In this document: piece by piece, positions 21,956 through 30,189 of the stretch
How the letters are laid out: each line of letters begins with the position of its first letter
How positions within the stretch are numbered: the stretch's first letter is position 1
Assembly (NCBI RefSeq): GCF_036250675.1
Contig: NZ_CP109592.1
Span: 7,874,001 to 7,938,000 of the forward strand
Origin: Streptomyces sp. NBC_01689
Lineage (GTDB): Bacteria; Actinomycetota; Actinomycetes; Streptomycetales; Streptomycetaceae
Length of the DNA: 64,000 bases
Direction of reading: 5' to 3'
Notes under the pieces: generated by a model
Seen by the model: only the letters and a program-made list of their open reading frames with translations
Database searches by the model: none
What the model was told of the DNA's origin: nothing
Program-made: the position numbers and the translations under genes

Positions 21956-23725
21956 TCAGCCGTGGCTGAGCGCCGCCGCGCGGACGATGGCCTTGAGGAT
22001 CACCGAGTGGATCTGTGCGGGGTCGGTGACCTCCTGGCCCGAGCCACCGGTCGCCTTGGCGATGTCCTCGACCTCCGCCCGGTCCGCGTCCGGACCCACC
22101 GCGATGGCGATCAGCGGCACCGGGCGCTCCGGGTCGGCGAGCTGCCGCAGGCGGGAGACGAGGTCGGCGCGCGAGATGCTCCCCGGGTCCTCGTTGACGC
22201 CGTCGGTCAGCAGGACCACCGCGTTGAACCTGCCCTTCGCATAGCCGGAGGTGGCCTGCTTGTACGCGGCGAGGGTCGTGTCGTACAGACCGGTCGCGCC
22301 GTTCGGCACGGGATTCAGGGCGTTGAAGGCCGCCGCCAGCCGCGCCCGCTGGGCGTTGCCGCCCTCCTGGTCGCCGAGCCGTCGCGTCGGCACGAGCACC
22401 CGGTAGTCGCGGTCGCCGTCGAGACGCGTGGAGAACTTCCACAGCCCGATCTCGTCCTCCGTGGTGAAGGTGGCGAGCGCCTGGAGGAGGGCCGCCTTGG
22501 TGACGTCCATACGGGTCCGGCCGGTGCCCGGCACCGGCTGCGACATGGAGGCGGACGCGTCGACGACCGCGGTGATCCGGGCGCTCTGCACGGTGATCGT
22601 CCACGTGCCGAGCGTCTCCTCGACCGCCTTCTCCGGGAGGGGTTCACCGGCGGCGCGGTCGAAGGGCTGCGGGGCGCGGCCGCCGGCCTTCGCCACCAGC
22701 GCGCCTGACACCCCGTCGTCGGCCGTGCGGAACCCGGACCGCTGGAGGACCCGCTGCCCCGCCGGCTCGCCCGCGAACGTCAGGAAGCGCAGCGCGGCCC
22801 GGCTCTCGTCGGTGGTCAGCCGCGGCCGGTCCACGAGGGCGAAGGGGTAGTCGAGCCGTGGTGAGCCGTCCTCGGGATAGAACACGTCGAGTCCGAGCCC
22901 GCGGTCGGACGAGGTGTTGTGGGCGAACGCCGCCTGTTCGGAGAGGAACAGCGCCTGGTTGTGCGTCGGGTCGCTCTGTTCGGCCGCGGAGGAGTCGCGG
23001 GGGAGGGTGTCCAGCACCTGTCCGTCGCTGCCGGACGTGCGCGGGGAGAGCGACTTGGCGAGGGCCGCGGTGCGGATGCCGTCGCCCTTGGCCGGGTCCG
23101 GGGCGCCGCCGATCCGGGTCAGCGCGAGCAGACCGGTCGCGCTGTGCGCCGGGTCCGCCGCACCCAGCCTGAGCCGGTCGCCCCGCGTCGAGGCGTCGGC
23201 CAGCTCGGCCCAGGTGTACGTCTTGGCGGGCCACCCGAGCGACTCGGCGGCGGACGGGACCATCGCCACACCGACCGGTGAGGAGGCCACGTTGCCCGCC
23301 TTGGTGATCTGGATCGCCCCGCTCCGGGCGGTGACCCCGTCCACCCACAGGTCGGAGTCCGGTACCCACGCCTGGATGCCGGCCCCCCTGCCCGAACCCA
23401 GCGCGGCGGCGACCTCGTACGACTCGCGGGCGGTCACGGCGACGTCGATGCAGCGTCCGTCGGACGTGACGCCGCGCTCGTGGGCCTGGCCGGCGATCGC
23501 CTTCAGCGCGGGTGCCAGGTCGGGCGACGCGGCGACCGTGATGTGCACGGCGCTGTCCTGGCACGACGAACCGATGGAGAACAGCCCGCCGCCGGCCGCG
23601 GCCGCCCCGCCGGCGGCGACCGTCAGCACCAGCGCGATCGCGAGCGTCACCGTGCGGCGACGCGGGCGCGGACGGGGGTCGGCCGCGCCCGCCCCGGACG
23701 CGTGGGGCAAGCTGTGACGTCCCAT
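21956..23725 (-). CDS. Exported protein with solute-binding-like domain and von Willebrand factor A domain
   Basis: 589 residues. A basic N-terminus and helix (TVTLAIALVLTVAAGGAAAA, about 25-45) act as signal or anchor. Residues about 60-370 resemble a type 2 periplasmic binding protein (ITVAASPDLAPALKAIAGQA). Residues about 385-589 form a VWA domain with an intact MIDAS: DASASMS, a Thr in NGATGLYDT and LLTDGVNED. A secreted adhesion or substrate-presenting role is likely. ATG 23725 has GGAGGG about 10 bases upstream. No transporter or chaperone genes adjoin it, so it is not an obvious Mg-chelatase-like or tellurium-type system. Confidence 0.82.
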   Translation of the reverse strand: MGRHSLPHASGAGAADPRPRPRRRTVTLAIALVLTVAAGGAAAAGGGLFSIGSSCQDSAVHITVAASPDLAPALKAIAGQAHERGVTSDGRCIDVAVTARESYEVAAALGSGRGAGIQAWVPDSDLWVDGVTARSGAIQITKAGNVASSPVGVAMVPSAAESLGWPAKTYTWAELADASTRGDRLRLGAADPAHSATGLLALTRIGGAPDPAKGDGIRTAALAKSLSPRTSGSDGQVLDTLPRDSSAAEQSDPTHNQALFLSEQAAFAHNTSSDRGLGLDVFYPEDGSPRLDYPFALVDRPRLTTDESRAALRFLTFAGEPAGQRVLQRSGFRTADDGVSGALVAKAGGRAPQPFDRAAGEPLPEKAVEETLGTWTITVQSARITAVVDASASMSQPVPGTGRTRMDVTKAALLQALATFTTEDEIGLWKFSTRLDGDRDYRVLVPTRRLGDQEGGNAQRARLAAAFNALNPVPNGATGLYDTTLAAYKQATSGYAKGRFNAVVLLTDGVNEDPGSISRADLVSRLRQLADPERPVPLIAIAVGPDADRAEVEDIAKATGGSGQEVTDPAQIHSVILKAIVRAAALSHG

Positions 23726-23920
23726 GACGGTGGTGCCCTCCGTGGGTGAGCCGGTGCGGCGAGACGGTCGTATGAGAGCCGGGAGAGGGCGGAACGGGGA
23801 GGTACGCCCGTACGGCGTCCGTCCCCCGACGGCCTGTCGCGCACGATCTTCGCAACTTCTTTCGAGACCCTAGCGGGGCGAAGATGGGGATGAGGCGGGA
23901 TTACTCAACTGGAGGCGGGA

Positions 23921-24721
23921 GTGCAGGTGGAGGCGGGGACGCCGGCCGGTTCTTTTCCTGAGGAGCGGCTGACGAGAAGGATCTTCCGGGACGAGACTCT
24001 GCTCGTCCTGGCGCTCTCGCTCGGGGCGAGCGGAGTGTCCGCCCTGATCAGCTTTGTCGGATCGGTCACCAAACCGGGCGGTCTCAAGGACCAGGCGGCC
24101 ACGCTGAACGCCTCGGCCGCGCCGGGCCGGCCCTGGCTGGATCTGGCGTGGCAGCTGTTCGGGATCGCGTCGGCCCTGGTGCCCGTCGCGCTGGTCGCGC
24201 ACCTTCTGCTGCGGGAGGGTCAGGGGCTGCGGGTGATCGGGTTCGACCGGACGCGGCCCTGGCCCGACCTCGGGCGCGGAGCCGCCGTCGCGGCGGTGAT
24301 CGGCAGCACGGGCATCGCCTTCTATCTGCTGGCGCGCGGGTTCGGCGCCAACCTCACCGTCGTGCCCGAGGCGTTGCCCGACGTGTGGTGGAAGTTCCCG
24401 GTGCTGATCCTGTCGGCGGTGCAGAACGCCGTGCTGGAGGAGGTCATCGTCGTCGGCTATCTGCTGCGCCGCCTGGGCCAGTTGGGCTGGACGCCCGGCA
24501 CCGCCCTGGTGGCGAGCGCGGTCCTGCGTGGCTCGTACCACCTCTACCAGGGCATCGGCGGCTTCATCGGCAACATGGTGATGGGCGTCGTCTTCGTCTA
24601 TCTGTACCGGCGGTGGGGCCGGGTCGGGCCCCTCGTGGTCGCGCACTCGCTGCTCGACATCGGGGCGTTCGTCGGGTACGCGCTGCTGGCGGGGAAGGTG
24701 GGGTGGCTCCCCACGGCGTGA
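23921..24721 (+). CDS. CPBP family intramembrane protease homologue
   Basis: 266 residues with about seven membrane helices. CPBP (Abi, Rce1-like) motifs are EEVIVVGYLLRR (motif 1), YHLYQG (motif 2) and VAHSLLD (motif 3), so the two Glu and both His ligands are present; the Arg usually found in EExxxR is not at its standard place. GTG 23921 follows GGAGGCGGGA. It is divergent from the VWA protein gene. Some family members process prenylated proteins or bacteriocins; the substrate here is unknown. Confidence 0.85.
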   Translation: MQVEAGTPAGSFPEERLTRRIFRDETLLVLALSLGASGVSALISFVGSVTKPGGLKDQAATLNASAAPGRPWLDLAWQLFGIASALVPVALVAHLLLREGQGLRVIGFDRTRPWPDLGRGAAVAAVIGSTGIAFYLLARGFGANLTVVPEALPDVWWKFPVLILSAVQNAVLEEVIVVGYLLRRLGQLGWTPGTALVASAVLRGSYHLYQGIGGFIGNMVMGVVFVYLYRRWGRVGPLVVAHSLLDIGAFVGYALLAGKVGWLPTA

Positions 24722-24859
24722 ACCGCGCGTTCGGCTGCGCCGCGCCCTGCCGTACGAGGCTGCGCCGCGCCACGCCGTACGAGGCTGCCTCGCGCCGCCT
24801 TGCCAGGCCGTGTCGCGCCACCCCATGCGGCGTTGGCTCCGTCCGGGCGCGGCGTGGCT

Positions 24860-24942
24860 CGTCGTCAGTCGGTCGACGTCGCAGGTGGTCGTTCGTGGGT
24901 CGTCGTCAACCGGTCGACGTCCGCGGGTGGCCGTTCGCGGGT
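24860..24942. repeat. Imperfect 41/42-bp tandem repeat
   Basis: CGTCGTCAGTCGGTCGACGT at 24860 and CGTCGTCAACCGGTCGACGT at 24901 begin two copies that share most of their 41-42 bases. They lie in the gap between CPBP and PhzF genes; nothing else is recognised there. Confidence 0.75.
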
Positions 24943-24983
24943 AGACCTTCGCGGGTGGTTTTTCCCGGGTCCTCGTCCGCGGG

Positions 24984-25799
24984 TCACACCAGCAGTTCGC
25001 CCTCGATGACCGTGACCGCGCCACCGGTCAGCAGGGTGCGGTCGCCGCGCACCGCGGTCCGTACGAGCCCGGAGCGCGGTGAGGCCTGCAGTCCGGTCAG
25101 GTCGGGGCGGCCGAGACGCTCGGACCAGAACGGCGCGAGGGCCGTGTGCGCGCTGCCGGTGACCGGGTCCTCGTCGATGCCGAGGTTCGGGAAGAAGCAC
25201 CGCGAGACGAAGTCGTAGCCCCGGCCGGGGTCGGCGGAGCGGGCCGTCGCGATGACGCCGCGCCCGGAGTACCGGGCCAGCGCCCCGAGGTCCGGGGTCA
25301 GCCCGCGCACCGTCTTCTCGTCGGCGACCTCGATCAGCAGGTCACCGATGTTCGGACCCGTGTCGAAGACCGCGAGCGGATCGGCGCCGAGCGCCCGCGC
25401 GACTCCGTCCGGCACGTCGACCGGGGTCAGCGGCGCGGTCGGGAAGTCCAGGGTGAGGGTGCCGTCCTCCCGGGACGAGGCGTGGAGCACCCCGCTGCGG
25501 GTGGCGAACCGCACCGGACCCGTGTGGGTGCCCGTCGTGCGCAGGACGTGCGCGGTGGCCAGGGTTGCGTGCCCGCACATCGCGACCTCGCTCACGGGTG
25601 TGAACCAGCGCAGCGCCCAGTCGGCGTCGCCGCCCTCGGGAAGTGGGTGCGCGAACGCGGTCTCCGCGTGATTGACCTCCAGGGCCACGTTCTGCAGCCA
25701 CTCGTCCTCGGGGAAGCCGTCCGGGCCGAGGAGCAGGACCCCGGCCGGGTTGCCCGTGAAGGGGCGGTCGGTGAAGGCGTCGACGATTCGAATCCGCAT
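24984..25799 (-). CDS. PhzF family isomerase/epimerase-like protein
   Basis: 271 residues, the usual PhzF length, with two similar alpha/beta barrels. Motifs are FTGNPAGVLLL, NHAETAF with the catalytic Glu (E46), AMCGHATLATAH, and DEDPVTGSAHTAL. PhzF catalyses a proton shift in phenazine synthesis, but most homologues outside phenazine clusters act on unknown metabolites, and no phenazine genes are nearby. ATG 25799 has no Shine-Dalgarno; TAGCGT (25811-25806) at 6 bases suggests a leaderless mRNA. Confidence 0.88.
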   Translation of the reverse strand: MRIRIVDAFTDRPFTGNPAGVLLLGPDGFPEDEWLQNVALEVNHAETAFAHPLPEGGDADWALRWFTPVSEVAMCGHATLATAHVLRTTGTHTGPVRFATRSGVLHASSREDGTLTLDFPTAPLTPVDVPDGVARALGADPLAVFDTGPNIGDLLIEVADEKTVRGLTPDLGALARYSGRGVIATARSADPGRGYDFVSRCFFPNLGIDEDPVTGSAHTALAPFWSERLGRPDLTGLQASPRSGLVRTAVRGDRTLLTGGAVTVIEGELLV

Positions 25800-25805
25800 G
25801 TCCCG

Positions 25806-25811
25806 ACGCTA
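25806..25811 (-). promoter_or_regulatory. -10 box of leaderless phzF-like gene
   Basis: Minus-strand TAGCGT ends 6 bases before ATG 25799. A weak TTGTCC lies 19 bases further upstream (25836-25831). Confidence 0.45.
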
Positions 25812-25913
25812 GCGGCCCCGGAGAACCGGGGGACAAGGCCAATTCCGTTCCTCTGGCCCGGCTTCGGGGCCGCGCCCTCCCATCGGGTCCCCGTGCGAGC
25901 GAGCGCCGGAGGC

Positions 25914-25942
25914 TTGTCAGGCGAACAGTTCCGATATATCGT
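25914..25942 (+). promoter_or_regulatory. PadR gene promoter with overlapping palindromic operator
   Basis: TTGTCA (25914-25919), 17 bases, TATCGT (25937-25942). The palindrome CGATATATCG (25932-25941) covers the -10 box. ATAT-centred palindromes are typical PadR sites, so autorepression is likely. Confidence 0.65.
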
Positions 25943-26008
25943 TGACGCATCGCGACCGATCAACGAACAGAGGGATCGATCGATCAGCAGCAGGATGGAG
26001 TGAGGGCG

Positions 26009-26662
26009 ATGCGTTCCGAAGGACAGGAATTCGGATTCGAACGTGGACATGGCCGCCATGGTGGCCACGGGGGGCCCGGCCCGCGGGGCAGGGGCCTCTT
26101 CGAGGGGCGGCGCGGGGCTTTCGGGCCCTTCGGGCCGGGCGGCCCCGGCGGCTTCGGCGGACCCGGCTTCGGCCCGGGTCCGTGGGGCGGCGGGCGCGGT
26201 GGCCGGGGAGGCCCCAGGGGCAGGGCGCGGCGCGGAGACGTACGCGCGTCGATCCTGGCGCTGCTCAAGGACCGGCCCATGCACGGCTACGAGATGATCC
26301 AGGAGATCGCCGAGCGCAGCGGCGGGGCGTGGAAGCCGAGCCCGGGTTCGGTCTACCCCACCCTCCAGTTGCTGGAGGACGAGGGCCTCATCACGAGTGC
26401 GGCCGAGGGTGGCAAGAAGCTGTTCTCGCTCACCGAGGAAGGCCGAGGCGCTGCCGAGGAGGGGCCCGAGGCGCCCTGGGAAGAGGCCGGGCGCGGGGTC
26501 GACTGGGAGACGCTGCAGGAGATCCGGCAGGCCGGCTTCGGTCTCATGGAGGCCTTCGGCCAGGTCTGGAAGACCGGCAGCAAGGACCAGCGCGACAAGG
26601 CGCTGGCGGTCATCAACGAAGCCCGCAAGAAGCTGTACCTGATCCTCGCCGACGAGGACTGA
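26009..26662 (+). CDS. PadR family transcriptional regulator
   Basis: 217 residues. A Gly/Arg/Pro-rich tail of about 70 residues (FGPFGPGGPGGFGGPGFGPG) precedes the PadR winged helix (ASILALLKDRPMHGYEMIQE, SPGSVYPTLQLLEDEGLI, LTEEGR), followed by a helical C-terminus for dimerisation. ATG 26009 has GGAG 8 bases upstream; GTG 26000 is the alternative. A palindrome overlaps its own promoter, so it probably represses itself. No drug-efflux gene is adjacent, and the Gly-rich tail is common in Streptomyces PadR proteins. Ligand unknown. Confidence 0.87.
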   Translation: MRSEGQEFGFERGHGRHGGHGGPGPRGRGLFEGRRGAFGPFGPGGPGGFGGPGFGPGPWGGGRGGRGGPRGRARRGDVRASILALLKDRPMHGYEMIQEIAERSGGAWKPSPGSVYPTLQLLEDEGLITSAAEGGKKLFSLTEEGRGAAEEGPEAPWEEAGRGVDWETLQEIRQAGFGLMEAFGQVWKTGSKDQRDKALAVINEARKKLYLILADED

Positions 26663-26684
26663 CGGGCATGCTGTGGTACCTGAC

Positions 26685-26716
26685 GGCGCCCCGTGGAAGT
26701 GTTTTCGCGGGGCGCC
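26685..26716. terminator. Bidirectional hairpin between PadR and SRPBCC genes
   Basis: GGCGCCCCG (26685-26693) pairs with CGGGGCGCC (26708-26716), loop of 14 bases containing TTTT. It sits between convergent genes. Confidence 0.65.
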
Positions 26717-26763
26717 TCTCCGCCTACGGGAGCTGGGTGGGGGCCTCGGAGCGGATGCGGGAC

Positions 26764-27192
26764 TCAGGTCACCAGTCCGCCCAGCTTGCGCAGCGACTCG
26801 TCGAGGGCGGCCGTCGCCGAGTCCTTGAGCTTTCCGGCCATCAGCGAGACGGCGGCGCCGGTGAACTCCCCGTCGATGCGCACCGAAGTGGCGTCGCCGA
26901 CGGGGGTGAGGGTGTACCGGGTGGCGACGGTGACGGCCATCGGGCCCTTGCCGCGGATGGCCAGGACGCGGACGGGTTCCAGTTCCTCGACGGTCCAGGC
27001 GACCTCGGCCGGGAACCCCATGAGCTTCATGTTCTCCTCGAAGGTCCCGCCGATCTCGAGTGAGGTGGGGGCACCCTTGGGGAAACCGGTGTGGGTCGAG
27101 TTCCACCGGCCGTACGAGGAGAAGTCGGTGAGCTGTGCCCACACCTTCTCGGCGGGCGCCTCGATGCGTGCCTCGGCGCTGACTTCGGCCAT
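26764..27192 (-). CDS. SRPBCC family protein (polyketide cyclase/CoxG-like)
   Basis: 142 residues, one START/Bet v1-like hydrophobic-cavity domain. It opens with MAEVSAEARIEAPAEKVWAQ, and has WNSTHTGFPKGAP and VRIDGEFTGAAVSLMAGKLK. ATG 27192 follows AAGGGG. Such proteins bind lipophilic ligands or act as cyclases/dehydratases; the CoxG-like pattern near the end may suggest membrane or lipid contact. No pathway neighbours help. Confidence 0.83.
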   Translation of the reverse strand: MAEVSAEARIEAPAEKVWAQLTDFSSYGRWNSTHTGFPKGAPTSLEIGGTFEENMKLMGFPAEVAWTVEELEPVRVLAIRGKGPMAVTVATRYTLTPVGDATSVRIDGEFTGAAVSLMAGKLKDSATAALDESLRKLGGLVT

Positions 27193-27279
27193 GCGACCAC
27201 CCCTTCGTGTCGTGCGCCGCGCCCGGCGCGGCTACGGTGTCGCGGAAGGTAGCCCCGGGCGCTCGAGGATTCAAGGCTG

Positions 27280-27420
27280 ATGGACCGTCAGAAAGTGCGG
27301 AGTCCGGCCGGGGTTCCGGGTGAGGTCATCCTTGAGGAGGAGAACCCGCTCACGTCCGCCCACCCTGTGCCGGACGGGGAAATGCTGCTTCTCGGGGACG
27401 ACCCCGCTCCGGGTGACTGA
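27280..27420 (+). CDS. Possible small acidic protein (46 residues)
   Basis: An open frame of 46 codons with ATG 27280 and AAGG just upstream, ending TGA 27418-27420. The product has acidic runs (EVILEEENPL, LLLGDD) and is hydrophilic. It ends just before the start candidates of the Clp-N protein, so the two could be cotranscribed. No family is recognised. Coding is suggested only by the ribosome-binding site, codon bias and spacing. Confidence 0.35.
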   Translation: MDRQKVRSPAGVPGEVILEEENPLTSAHPVPDGEMLLLGDDPAPGD

Positions 27421-27433
27421 TGGGGTGAGGGAT

Positions 27434-27985
27434 GTGTCATCCCGTATCCCCGCGCAGCCGGCCGCCGAGAGCGGCTTCCATCGGACGGAACTCGAGGCCG
27501 GGCTCAGTGACGAGCTGGCCTCGGTGGTCTCCGCCGCGCGCAGGCGGGCGCTGCGCGACGGGGACCGGCAGATCGACACGGCCCATCTGCTGCACTCGCT
27601 GCTGGAGTCCGACCCGCGGGTGCGTGCCGTCTTCGACGGTGGCCCGCAGGTCGCCCGGCTGCTCGGCTACCTCGTCCAGCGGAGCATCGGCTACGGACTG
27701 CGCTGGCAGGGTGCCGTGGAGGACTCCGGCGCGGTGCCGGTGGCCGCCGAGGCGGGCTGGTCCCCGGCCGCGGCCGGTGCCATGGAGCGCGCGTGCGCGC
27801 GTGCCGGGCCGCGCGGTGGGACGGGGGCGCGCTGTCTCGACCTGCTCGCGGCGATCGTCGCCGATCCGCGCACGCGGGCCGTCGAGGTGCTCCGGCGCGC
27901 GGGCGTGGACGCCCGGGTGCTGCCGCCGCGCATCGAGAGCGTGTCGAGGAGCGCGTGCGCGGACGAGGAGTGGACTCGGGAGTGA
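27434..27985 (+). CDS. Clp N-terminal-domain protein without ATPase
   Basis: 183 residues holding a double Clp repeat like that of ClpC/ClpA N-domains (ELASVVSAARRRALRDGDRQ, IDTAHLLHSLLESDPRVRAV and a second copy GARCLDLLAAIVADPRTRAV). There is no AAA+ module, so it may act as an adaptor or a peptide-binding protein. Start codon is unclear: GTG 27434 is taken because conserved sequence begins there, while GTG 27413 and 27425 are also in frame. It follows the 46-codon frame. Confidence 0.72.
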   Translation: MSSRIPAQPAAESGFHRTELEAGLSDELASVVSAARRRALRDGDRQIDTAHLLHSLLESDPRVRAVFDGGPQVARLLGYLVQRSIGYGLRWQGAVEDSGAVPVAAEAGWSPAAAGAMERACARAGPRGGTGARCLDLLAAIVADPRTRAVEVLRRAGVDARVLPPRIESVSRSACADEEWTRE

Positions 27986-28190
27986 ACTCGGCGGCGCGGT
28001 CGTAGGCGATCTGGTGGGCGAACTCCCGTGCGGGCGTCGGAGCGGCGGGTTCGGGGACCCGTTCGGGGGCGGGGCAGGGTCCGGTGGCGGCACGGGGTCC
28101 GGTGGCGGGACGGGGTCCGGGGCCGAGACGGAATCCGGTCGGGGAGCCGCGGGCGGGTGAGTCCAGTCGCTGAGACAGGTGTCATCGGGG

Positions 28191-28219
28191 GTGACGCTCA
28201 TGTCGTCGCCTGTCATCAT
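28191..28219 (+). promoter_or_regulatory. Promoter of leaderless EamA gene
   Basis: GTGACG (28191-28196), 17 bases, CATCAT (28214-28219), ending 6 bases before GTG 28226. Confidence 0.45.
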
Positions 28220-28225
28220 GTGCCC

Positions 28226-29236
28226 GTGCACAGGTCTCAGGGGAATCAGGGCAATCGTGGGAAGGGCGTCGGTCTCGGCCTCGCCCTCGCGTCGGCGGTC
28301 GCCTTCGGCGGATCGGGCGTCGCGGCGAAACCGCTGATCGAAGCGGGCCTCGACCCGCTCCACGTGGTCTGGTTGAGGGTCACGGGCGCCGCCCTGGTGA
28401 TGCTGCCGTCGGCCGTGCGCCATCGGGCGCTGCTGCGCCGGCGCCCCGCGCTGCTGGCCGGGTTCGGGCTGCTCGCCGTGGCCGGCGTCCAGGCCTGCTA
28501 CTTCGCGGCGATCTCCCGCATACCCGTCGGTGTGGCCCTGCTCGTCGAGTATCTCGCGCCCGCGCTCGTGCTCGGCTGGGTGCGGTTCGTGCAGCGCAGG
28601 CCCGTGACGCGTGCCGCGGCGCTCGGTGTCGTGCTCGCGGCGGGCGGACTCGCCTGCGTGGTCGAGGTGTGGTCCGGGCTGGGCTTCGACGTCCTGGGGC
28701 TGCTGCTCGCGCTGGGCGCGGCGTGCTGTCAGGTCGGCTACTTCGTCCTGTCCGACCAGGGCGGCGACGCGGGGGAGGAGGCGCCGGATCCGATCGGAGT
28801 CATCGCGTACGGACTGCTCCTCGGCTCGCTGGTGCTGACGGTCGTCGCACGGCCCTGGGCGATGGACTGGCCGGTGCTGGGCCGCGACGCGGACATGAAC
28901 GGGACCTCCGTGCCGGCCGCTGTGCTCCTGGGCTGGATCGTCCTGATAGCGACCGTCGTCGCGTACGTCACCGGAGTGCTCTCCGTGCGTCGCCTCTCCC
29001 CTCAGGTCGCGGGTGTCGTGGCCTGTCTGGAGGCGGTCATCGCCACGGTGCTCGCCTGGGTCCTGCTCGGTGAGCACCTGTCCGCTCCGCAGATCGCCGG
29101 AGGAGTGGTCGTGCTGGCCGGCGCCTTCATCGCCCAGTCCTCGGCGCCGGTGAAGTCCTCGGACGGGCCGGTCCTGGGCGGTGTGGCCGGAGTCGAAGCC
29201 GGTGACCCGGAAAGGGAGTTGACGGTCCGCGCCTGA
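28226..29236 (+). CDS. EamA/DMT family transporter
   Basis: 336 residues with about ten membrane helices in two EamA repeats (ASAVAFGGSGVAAKPLIEAG ... and the second from GVIAYGLLLGSL to AGAFIAQSS). The motif EYLAPALVLGWV in helix 4 resembles RhtA-type exporters of amino acids. GTG 28226 lacks a Shine-Dalgarno but has a promoter at leaderless distance. The C-terminal 25 residues are a polar cytoplasmic tail. Substrate unknown; metabolite export is the usual role. Confidence 0.87.
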   Translation: MHRSQGNQGNRGKGVGLGLALASAVAFGGSGVAAKPLIEAGLDPLHVVWLRVTGAALVMLPSAVRHRALLRRRPALLAGFGLLAVAGVQACYFAAISRIPVGVALLVEYLAPALVLGWVRFVQRRPVTRAAALGVVLAAGGLACVVEVWSGLGFDVLGLLLALGAACCQVGYFVLSDQGGDAGEEAPDPIGVIAYGLLLGSLVLTVVARPWAMDWPVLGRDADMNGTSVPAAVLLGWIVLIATVVAYVTGVLSVRRLSPQVAGVVACLEAVIATVLAWVLLGEHLSAPQIAGGVVVLAGAFIAQSSAPVKSSDGPVLGGVAGVEAGDPERELTVRA

Positions 29237-29306
29237 CGAGCGGCCCACCCGGCTCCCGCCGGGGACCCCGGGGACCACGTCGAGGCGCCGACGGAGGCCG
29301 TGGCGT

Positions 29307-29327
29307 GGCCCCCGTCCGACGGGGGCC
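29307..29327. terminator. Hairpin between convergent EamA and flavin-oxidase genes
   Basis: GGCCCCCGT (29307-29315) pairs with ACGGGGGCC (29319-29327) around a 3-base loop. No T-run. Confidence 0.55.
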
Positions 29328-29464
29328 GACGGCCGTCGTGGCGTCACGGGGGCATCGGGTCACGGGGGCGTGGGGCATGGGGACCCGGGGCCATGACGTC
29401 ACGGACGGGGCGGACCGCCGTTCCCGGGTGAACGCCCTGTCCGCGGTACGTACGGGATGTCCTC

Positions 29465-30154
29465 CTACCGGGCCGTCAGATATCCGGGGAGGTCGATGCC
29501 GGGGGCGAGGTCGGCCGCGGGGATCGGCGTGCCGTGTCCCTTGGTGACGGGGACCACGCCCGTCCAGTGGGGGAGGTCCAGGTCCTCGGGGTCGTCGTTC
29601 GGGCCGCCGGTGCGGAGCTTGGCGGAGACCTCGTCCAGGTCGAGGGCGATCACCGCGGTGGCCGCCAGCTCCTTGGCGTTGGCCGCGCGCGCGTCGGCGG
29701 AGCGGCCGGGTACGACCTGGTCGACCAGCGCGTCCAGTGCCGCGCGCTTCTCGTCCGCGTCCGCGACCTGGTGGGCGACGCCGTGCACCACCACGGAGCG
29801 GTAGTTGATCGAATGGTGGAAGGCGGACCGGGCCAGCACGAGTCCGTCGACATGGGTGACGGTCACACAGACCGCCAGGCCCGGGTCGCCGCCCTCGGCC
29901 ATCCGCAGGGGCCGCGATCCCGTCGAGCCGTGCAGGTAGAGGCGTCGGCCGACCCGCGCGTAGAGGGTGGGAAGTACGACCGGCGCGCCGTCCCGGACGA
30001 AGCCGAGATGGCAGACGTAGCCCTCGTCGAGTATCGCGTGGACCAGCGCGTGGTCGTACGCGGCGCGCTCCCTGGAACGGGTGGGGACGGTGCGCTCGGT
30101 CGGGGTGTAGGCGGCGGGCCGCGCCGTCCCTGGCTGTGTGCTCGTCTCCGACAT
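29465..30154 (-). CDS. Pyridoxamine 5'-phosphate oxidase family protein
   Basis: 229 residues of the FMN-binding split-barrel superfamily. Core blocks are YDHALVHAILDEGYVCHLGF, LPTLYARVGRRLYLHGSTGS and INYRSVVVHGVAHQV. ATG 30154 is fixed by GGAGGG upstream. It is divergent from a MocR-type regulator, with a 12-bp palindrome between the start codons. Because MocR proteins sense PLP, a flavin or B6-related oxidoreductase next to one is a natural regulatory target (inference). Confidence 0.85.
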   Translation of the reverse strand: MSETSTQPGTARPAAYTPTERTVPTRSRERAAYDHALVHAILDEGYVCHLGFVRDGAPVVLPTLYARVGRRLYLHGSTGSRPLRMAEGGDPGLAVCVTVTHVDGLVLARSAFHHSINYRSVVVHGVAHQVADADEKRAALDALVDQVVPGRSADARAANAKELAATAVIALDLDEVSAKLRTGGPNDDPEDLDLPHWTGVVPVTKGHGTPIPAADLAPGIDLPGYLTAR

Positions 30155-30182
30155 TGCGCCCTCCATTGCACTAGTGCATAAT
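30154..30182 (+). promoter_or_regulatory. MocR promoter with palindromic operator
   Basis: TTGCGC (30154-30159), 17 bases, CATAAT (30177-30182), 7 bases before GTG 30190. The perfect palindrome TGCACTAGTGCA (30167-30178) lies in the spacer and touches the -10 box. It also covers the ribosome-binding region of the divergent oxidase gene. Confidence 0.65.
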
Positions 30183-30189
30183 CTCATTT

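Noticed and set aside
24722..24983. Repeated region as a CRISPR-like array
   Set aside because: Only two diverged copies joined directly, without spacers.
25780..25800. GATTCGAATCC resembling a tRNA T-arm
   Set aside because: It is inside the phzF-like coding region and no tRNA cloverleaf surrounds it.
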